NCBI RefSeq assembly: GCF_003702705.1
Contig: NZ_QZMN01000012.1
Coordinates: 1 to 64,000 of the forward strand
Length of the DNA stretch: 64,000 nucleotides
Source of the DNA: Ornithinimicrobium cerasi
Lineage (GTDB): Bacteria; Actinomycetota; Actinomycetes; Actinomycetales; Dermatophilaceae
Direction of reading: 5' to 3'
The notes below the pieces were generated by a model, which saw only the letters and a list, made by a program, of their open reading frames with translations, searched no databases and was not told the origin of the DNA. The position numbers and the translations under genes are program-made. Positions 58,611 to 64,000 of this stretch are shown here, piece by piece; within the stretch, counting starts at the first letter, position 1; every line of letters begins with the position of its first letter.

Positions 58611-58973
58611 TCACGCCTCGCCGTCGGCCCGGGCGATGGCATCGCTCAGGCGCTTGCGCTCCCTGTTGATCCACTGGCCGTCCGCATAGTTCTCCAGGAA
58701 GGTGTCCGCGAACTCCACCGGATCCTCTCCGACGACGTCGCGGATCGGGGTGCCGTCGACGGCCGCCCGTTCGATGAGGTCGGCCAGGTCCTCGAGCATC
58801 TGCATGAGGACGTCCCCCCGGCCGATCCCGCCGGCGTACGTCAAGTACCGCTCGATCCCCTCGATGGCGATGCGGTACTGGGCCGGCAGCTGTGCCTTGC
58901 GGGCCTTGTAACGGCGCCACCGCCTCTTGTCCTCCAACGAGCCGGTGACGCGCTCCATCCATCCTGGGGGCAT
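58611..58973 (-). CDS. DUF1048 protein of the PadR operon
   Basis: 120 residues, helical, no membrane segment. EDKRRWRRYKARKAQLPAQYRIAIEGIERYL, then MLEDLADLIERAAVDGTPIRDVVGEDPVEFADTFLENY, the DUF1048 pattern. Regularly found between a PadR regulator and a DrrAB-like exporter; role unknown. Sits 2 bp after the PadR gene and 7 bp before the ATPase. Confidence 0.87.
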   Translation of the reverse strand: MPPGWMERVTGSLEDKRRWRRYKARKAQLPAQYRIAIEGIERYLTYAGGIGRGDVLMQMLEDLADLIERAAVDGTPIRDVVGEDPVEFADTFLENYADGQWINRERKRLSDAIARADGEA

Positions 58974-58975
58974 GA

Positions 58976-59323
58976 CTACTCTCCTTCGTGCTGCGGGGTG
59001 ATGTCGCGATGTAGCCGCTCGATGCGGTCGGCGAGGAACCGCCAGTTCTGCCAGAAGTCCTGGAGATGCCGGTCACCCGAGGCGTTGAGCGTGAAGACCT
59101 TGCGCGGCGGGCCCTTCTCGGACGGCACCTTTGTCACGTCGACGAGCCCACGCTGCTCGATCCGGACCAGGAGGGCGTAGACGGTGCCCTCGGCGATGTC
59201 GGTGAAGCCCGCCGCGCGCAGCTGCGTCGTGATCTCGTAGCCGTGGGCCGGCCTCTCCGCCAGGATCATCAGGACGATGCCCTCCAGCGTGCCCTTGAGC
59301 ATCTCCGTCGTCTGCCTGCCCAT
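58976..59323 (-). CDS. PadR-family transcriptional regulator
   Basis: 115 residues. Winged helix: MLKGTLEGIVLMILAERPAHGYEITTQLRAAGF, AEGTVYALLVRIEQRGLVDV, GPPRKVFTLNASG, with a short C-terminal dimer helix (PadR-s2 type). Such regulators repress their own exporter operon and respond to toxic planar compounds. First gene of the operon; GGAGGG before ATG. The interleaved repeats upstream are its likely operator. Confidence 0.92.
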   Translation of the reverse strand: MGRQTTEMLKGTLEGIVLMILAERPAHGYEITTQLRAAGFTDIAEGTVYALLVRIEQRGLVDVTKVPSEKGPPRKVFTLNASGDRHLQDFWQNWRFLADRIERLHRDITPQHEGE

Positions 59324-59336
59324 CCACCCTCCGACT

Positions 59337-59391
59337 ACTCAGTGTTGATGACTACTGGTACACAGTAACACTGAGTACCAGTACCTCGCAA
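59337..59391 (-). promoter_or_regulatory. Promoter with interleaved inverted repeats, PadR operator
   Basis: On the minus strand TTGCGA (59391-59386), 17-bp spacer, TTACTG (59368-59363). Two perfect inverted repeats interlock across it: ACTCAGTGTT/AACACTGAGT (59337-59346, 59367-59376) and TACTGGTAC/GTACCAGTA (59353-59361, 59375-59383). TACT/AGTA half-sites recur five times, in line with PadR-type boxes. Confidence 0.7.
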
Positions 59392-59523
59392 GACCGAGCA
59401 CTGACTTCGAGATCTTGGCACCTGGACGCGCTGGATCCGACCGCCAGGCGGGTCACGGGGCTGGCGCGGGTCGGCGCGTGGGTGGAACGATGTGGACGAC
59501 ACCATGGACGGGGAGGACCGAGC

Positions 59524-60408
59524 ATGATGACCGAGGCCATCAGCCGCGCCGTCGAGACACCAGGCGCCACGATCGTGTACGACGTACGGGGGCCGCTGCC
59601 TCCGGCCGACGACCGCCCACCGCTGCTCATGATCGGGCAGCCCATGGATGCGAGCGGCTTCAGGACCCTGGCGTCGTTCTTCCCCGACCGGACGGTGGTC
59701 ACCTACGATCCCCGCGGTCTGGGGCGCAGCACCCGCAGCGACGGTCGCGACGACAACGACCCTCGTCAGCACGCCGACGACCTGCACCGCCTGGTGGCGG
59801 CCCTGGACGTCGGACCCGTGGAGGTCTTCGGCAGCAGCGGGGGAGCGGTGGACGGACTGGCCCTGGTGGAGGCGTATCCGGAGGACGTCCGCGTGCTCGT
59901 GGCTCACGAGCCGCCCCTGACGCACCTGCTGCCGGACGCCGACGCGGTGCGGCGCGCCGAGCAGGACATCAGCAGCACGTACCAGGACGCAGGTTTCGGC
60001 CACGGCATGGCCCGGTTCATCGCCTACACCTCCTGGGAGGGTGAGCTGACGGCAGAGTTCTTCGACCGTCCGGCCCCGGATCCGGCGGCCTTCGGACTGC
60101 CTTCCGAGGACGACGGTTCGCGCGGCGACCCGCTCCTCTCGGGCGCCTCGGAGAGCGTGACCGCGTGGACGCCGGACGTCGACGCCCTCGTCGCTTCGGG
60201 GGTACGGCTCGTCGTCGCGGCGGGGGAGGAGTCAGCGCGTCAGGTCACCGGACGGTCGGCGCAGGCCCTGGCGGAGCGCCTGGGTCTGCCGCTGACGATG
60301 TTCCCGAGCCACCACGGAGGGTTCCTGGGTCCTGAGCTCGGTTGGCCGGGCCAGCCCGAGGCCTTCGCCGCCCGGCTGCGTTCGGTCCTCGACGGGCAGG
60401 TGCCCTAG
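59524..60408 (+). CDS. Alpha/beta-fold hydrolase
   Basis: 294 residues. GQPMDASGF at the oxyanion site, DPRGLGRS, nucleophile elbow FGSSGGAVDG (Ser at about 110), a late SHHGGFLG region with the His. Triad acid likely in the 230-245 region. ATG 59524 follows GGAGGA by six bases; a second ATG is adjacent. Divergent from the PadR operon with about 200 bp between, so not clearly co-regulated. Substrate unknown. Confidence 0.83.
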   Translation: MMTEAISRAVETPGATIVYDVRGPLPPADDRPPLLMIGQPMDASGFRTLASFFPDRTVVTYDPRGLGRSTRSDGRDDNDPRQHADDLHRLVAALDVGPVEVFGSSGGAVDGLALVEAYPEDVRVLVAHEPPLTHLLPDADAVRRAEQDISSTYQDAGFGHGMARFIAYTSWEGELTAEFFDRPAPDPAAFGLPSEDDGSRGDPLLSGASESVTAWTPDVDALVASGVRLVVAAGEESARQVTGRSAQALAERLGLPLTMFPSHHGGFLGPELGWPGQPEAFAARLRSVLDGQVP

Positions 60409-60430
60409 GACCGGGAGCAGCTGCGGGCAG

Positions 60431-60459
60431 CGGACCGTGCCGCCGGGGGGAGCGGTCCG
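60431..60459. terminator. Possible terminator after the hydrolase gene
   Basis: CGGACCG (60431-60437) and CGGTCCG (60453-60459) form a perfect 7-bp repeat with a 15-nt loop, 22 bp after the stop. Loop length makes it a weak candidate. Confidence 0.35.
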
Positions 60460-60506
60460 GACCTCCCGGGGCCCCAGGGCCTCGGCGGGCAAGGGTCGCC
60501 AGATCC

Positions 60507-61814
60507 TCACGACGCCCTGCCGGTGAGGCGGCCGCCCGCGCCGAGGTCGGCGCGGTCCGCCGCCGCACGCCCCTGCATGAACCCCGCGTAGTCGCTCACC
60601 TGGCGGGCCCGGCCCGTCTGCACCCGGGGGAACAGCTCCCGCGTCCGGGCCGTCACCTCCTGGTCGCGGCGACCGAGGACCACGGCGAGGGCGTCCGTGC
60701 GGGCCAGGTGCGCGGCAGGGATCCCTGCACCGTTCGTCGAGCCCTCCTCCAGCCGGACCGACGCACGCGACTCCTCCTCCCGGCTCGCGTCCTGCAGACG
60801 CTGCCCGACGCGGGTGGCGAAGCCGAGCAGGAAGGAGGACCGGAAGCCACGACTGCGGGCGGCCTGGCCCGTCGACTCGCCCTCGCGCCGCATGGCCGTG
60901 GTCGCCTGGACGAGGAGCGAGGTGTAGAGCAGCTCGACGGCGCGTCGGTCACCCTCGAAGCCGATCACCGTGGCAAAGCCGGCCGCCTGGCTCCACACCG
61001 TCCGGCACCGGTTGGCGAGGCAGATCTGGTGCAGGAGCTGCATCTTGGGAGCCTCGTAGGGGCGGTCGACGGCCAGACGCACCGCGTCCGGGTGATGACC
61101 GGCCCGTTCCGGGTCGGTGCTCTCCAGCATGGCGCGGTCGATGCGGTAGCGCGCCATGAGGGACTGCGCCGCCGCGGTGAAGGTCTCGGCCTCCGCCTCG
61201 TAGGGCGTCCCCTCGGCCTGGGCGAGGAGGCGCCGCACCCTCGTCAGCAGCTTGTCGTCGACCGGGGCGGCCTCGCCGTCAGCGTGCCTGTGCTGCCCGG
61301 GCAGCGGGCCGATGACCGGGATCACCGGCAGCCTCTCCACGAGGACGGCGGCCTCGAGCGTGACCGCGCACGCGCTGACCCAGGCGGCGGCCGGGTCTGC
61401 GGGTGGGCTCGACCGACGTCCGGGCCGGCCCCGGCCGCGCGCAGGCAGTTCCTCCACCTGCTGCCACCAGCGCGGGTCGACGGTGCTGCGGGCGTAGGTC
61501 CGCAGCTGCGTGCGGACGGCCTCGGCCACCGCCAGGACCACCTCGTCCCCGTGCTCACGACGGGCCGCCCGCTCGAGGTCGGCCGGCTGCCACCCCCGCA
61601 CCCAGGCCTGCCCGACGGCAGCCGTGAGCGTCGCCTCCAGCAGGCCGGCCACCGCCGCGCGCAGGGCGGGGTTCTCCTCCCGCACGAGGAGCGCCCGGAC
61701 CGGCAGCGGTGCCGGGACCCGGCGCGCCCTGCCGAGCAACGCCTCGACCGTCGCCCTGGCCTGCTCCGCGACCGCCCCTGACCGCGGCCCAGACCCCTGC
61801 TCCCGATGTCCCAT
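60507..61814 (-). CDS. DUF2786-domain protein
   Basis: 435 residues from ATG 61814 (GGGAG seven bases upstream). The DUF2786 motif KLLTRVRRLLAQAEGTPYEAEAETFTAAAQSLMARYRID lies at about 192-230, followed by a domain with QLLHQICLANRCRTVW and FEGDRRAVELLYTSLLVQATTAM, which accompanies DUF2786 in actinobacteria. The N-terminal 180 residues are Arg/Ala-rich and variable. Function unknown; members occur in both phages and bacteria. Confidence 0.82.
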   Translation of the reverse strand: MGHREQGSGPRSGAVAEQARATVEALLGRARRVPAPLPVRALLVREENPALRAAVAGLLEATLTAAVGQAWVRGWQPADLERAARREHGDEVVLAVAEAVRTQLRTYARSTVDPRWWQQVEELPARGRGRPGRRSSPPADPAAAWVSACAVTLEAAVLVERLPVIPVIGPLPGQHRHADGEAAPVDDKLLTRVRRLLAQAEGTPYEAEAETFTAAAQSLMARYRIDRAMLESTDPERAGHHPDAVRLAVDRPYEAPKMQLLHQICLANRCRTVWSQAAGFATVIGFEGDRRAVELLYTSLLVQATTAMRREGESTGQAARSRGFRSSFLLGFATRVGQRLQDASREEESRASVRLEEGSTNGAGIPAAHLARTDALAVVLGRRDQEVTARTRELFPRVQTGRARQVSDYAGFMQGRAAADRADLGAGGRLTGRAS

Positions 61815-61926
61815 GGTCCGCTCCCTCGACCTCGACGACGTGACTCTCGACCTCGACGACGCCACCCTCGCACGGACGGCCGTCACGCTCGGCCCGTCGT
61901 CCACAGGCGGGACAGGACGCACTCCC

Positions 61927-63093
61927 TCAGGTCCGTGCGAGCTCCTCATCGACGAGGGTGGGCCGGCTGACCCTCAGCCCGGCCAGCGCCATCACAACAC
62001 CGCTGCCCATGAGCAGGAGCAGCACCAGCGTCCACCCGCCGGTCAGCTCGTGGACCAGACCGACGGCGAACGGCCCGACGGCGGCGAGGCCGTAGCCCAC
62101 CGGTTGCACGAAGCCGGAGAGCCGCGCGGTCACCCGGGGGTCGCGCGACCGCGCCGTGATGAGCGCGATCGAGGTCGGGAAGGCGAACCCGGACAGGCCG
62201 AGCAGCGAGGCCCACAGCCACGGCAGCGTCGCCGGGGCCAGCAGCAGGCCAAGGTAGCCCCCCACGAGCAGCACCCCGAAGGTCACCATCCACGGCGCCA
62301 GCGTCCGCGACCGCGCGATGACGGTGGGCATCGTCAGGCCGCCGACGATGCCCAAGGCCGTCAGCAGAGACACCAGCGCACCCGCCTGCGTGGCGGACAG
62401 TCCCGCGTCCCGGTAGATCTGGGGGAGCCAGCCGAACTGCACGTAGGCGTTCATCGCCTGGACGCCGAAGAGCAGGGTGAGGGCGACCGCGGTGGGGGAG
62501 TGCCGCAGCCGGCCCGCACCCGCGATCGCGTCGGCGCGGTGGTCCGCCGGGTCGGTGTGCTCGCGCCGGGCGATGAGCACCCAGGGGACGAGCGCGCCGA
62601 CGGCGACCAGGCCCCATACCCCGATCGCGGGGCGCCAGCCCCCCTCGGTCAGCCCGGCCACGGGGGCCGCCAGCGCCGCCGCGAGCGCGCCACCGGCCGT
62701 GAGCCCGGCCGAGTAGAGGGTCATCAGCAGGACCCCGCCGTCGCGCGCGTGCCGCTTGATCCAGGCCGGCACCAGGACGTTGCCGACGGCCATCCCCGCC
62801 AGGGCGAGTGCGGTGAGCAGCAGGAACACCGCGACTGAGCCGGTCACCGCCCGGCCCGCGAGGCCGACGACCACCGCGAGGAGGCCGAGGCTGATCCCGA
62901 GGGTCATCCCCAGTCGCCGGGCCAGCCCCACGGCCAGCAGACCCACTGCCCCGAAGCACAGCCCGGGCAGCGCCGTCATCAGCCCGGCGACGGCCGGGCT
63001 CATCCCGACGCCGTCCCGCACCTCCGCGAGGACCGGCCCGACGGACGAGGCGCCCGGCCGCAGGTTCACCGAGATGAGGACGACGGCCGTCAC
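61927..63093 (-). CDS. CynX/NimT-type MFS transporter
   Basis: About 388 residues with 12 membrane helices. VNLRPGASSVGPVLAEV in helix 1, GLCFGAVGLLAVGLARRLGMTLGI in the first loop, and FGVQAMNAYVQFGWLPQIYRDAGLSATQAGALVSLLTALGI in helix 7 mark the cyanate/nitroimidazole (CynX) branch. Start is uncertain: GTG 63093 gives a standard length but has no ribosome site; a CTG overlapping the icd stop (63144) would add 17 Arg/Pro-rich residues. Probably co-transcribed with icd. Substrate unknown. Confidence 0.82.
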   Translation of the reverse strand: MTAVVLISVNLRPGASSVGPVLAEVRDGVGMSPAVAGLMTALPGLCFGAVGLLAVGLARRLGMTLGISLGLLAVVVGLAGRAVTGSVAVFLLLTALALAGMAVGNVLVPAWIKRHARDGGVLLMTLYSAGLTAGGALAAALAAPVAGLTEGGWRPAIGVWGLVAVGALVPWVLIARREHTDPADHRADAIAGAGRLRHSPTAVALTLLFGVQAMNAYVQFGWLPQIYRDAGLSATQAGALVSLLTALGIVGGLTMPTVIARSRTLAPWMVTFGVLLVGGYLGLLLAPATLPWLWASLLGLSGFAFPTSIALITARSRDPRVTARLSGFVQPVGYGLAAVGPFAVGLVHELTGGWTLVLLLLMGSGVVMALAGLRVSRPTLVDEELART

Positions 63094-63140
63094 CGCCAGG
63101 GCGGTGCCGACCCCGGGGCGGGGACGCTCTGGGTATGCCG

Positions 63141-64000
<860 letters not shown>

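Overview
The window is a high-GC, gene-dense piece of an actinobacterial chromosome. Protein signatures (a lipoprotein-led liv operon, DUF4245 beside xseB/xseA, glpX and a PfkB kinase, a monomeric NADP isocitrate dehydrogenase, the rplM-rpsI pair) fit Actinomycetota. Micrococcales, perhaps an Intrasporangiaceae-like genus, is my best guess from gene content and style, not a proven placement. Many core genes appear to be leaderless: a TANNNT hexamer sits 6-7 nt before the start codon.

Layout. 1-110: tail of a 5S rRNA gene and its terminator. 186-12130: an OYE-type flavin oxidoreductase, then a starch/pullulan block made of a secreted 1,906-residue amylopullulanase with two GH13 catalytic units, a tandem-domain 6-phosphofructokinase and a cytoplasmic pullulanase. 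The secreted enzyme opens branched glucans outside the cell, the cytoplasmic one debranches what is imported, and the kinase feeds glycolysis. 12217-13946: ArsR-type regulator and AI-2E family transporter. 14080-15157: rplM-rpsI with a clear promoter and a shared terminator. 15172-29636: housekeeping and exported functions (subtilase, glmM, MauE-thioredoxin fusion, beta-carbonic anhydrase, AMACR, PfkB kinase, glpX, DUF4245, xseA/xseB, hydrolase, ispH, trypsin-like protease, rmuC). 29721-37738: an eight-gene, tightly overlapped operon (LivK-like lipoprotein, LivG, LivF, LivH, LivM, acyl-CoA ligase, TetR regulator, alpha/beta hydrolase) that looks like uptake plus CoA activation of a carboxylic acid. 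37810-38895: ychF.

From about 38896 to 60408 the character changes to accessory DNA. A lower-GC two-gene cassette (small unknown protein plus ImmA/IrrE metallopeptidase) sits between a 22-bp direct repeat and an array of five 34-bp tandem repeats. DUF2500, MazE/MazF, a Bcr/CflA exporter, an isochorismatase, an orphan Imm5-like immunity protein, a decayed MerR gene with an intact operator, a zinc alcohol dehydrogenase, a frameshifted acetyltransferase, DinB proteins, an ABC-2 exporter with a DesKR-type two-component system, an S66 peptidase, an HNH protein, a truncated RibD/DHFR-family remnant and a PadR-DUF1048-ABC operon (ATPase frameshifted) follow. Four clear pseudogenes in about 13 kb point to ongoing decay or, less likely, assembly indels.

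60507-64000 returns to core-like sequence: a DUF2786 protein, a CynX-type MFS transporter and the C-terminal part of monomeric isocitrate dehydrogenase running off the window end.

No tRNA gene, transposase, integrase or CRISPR array was recognised.
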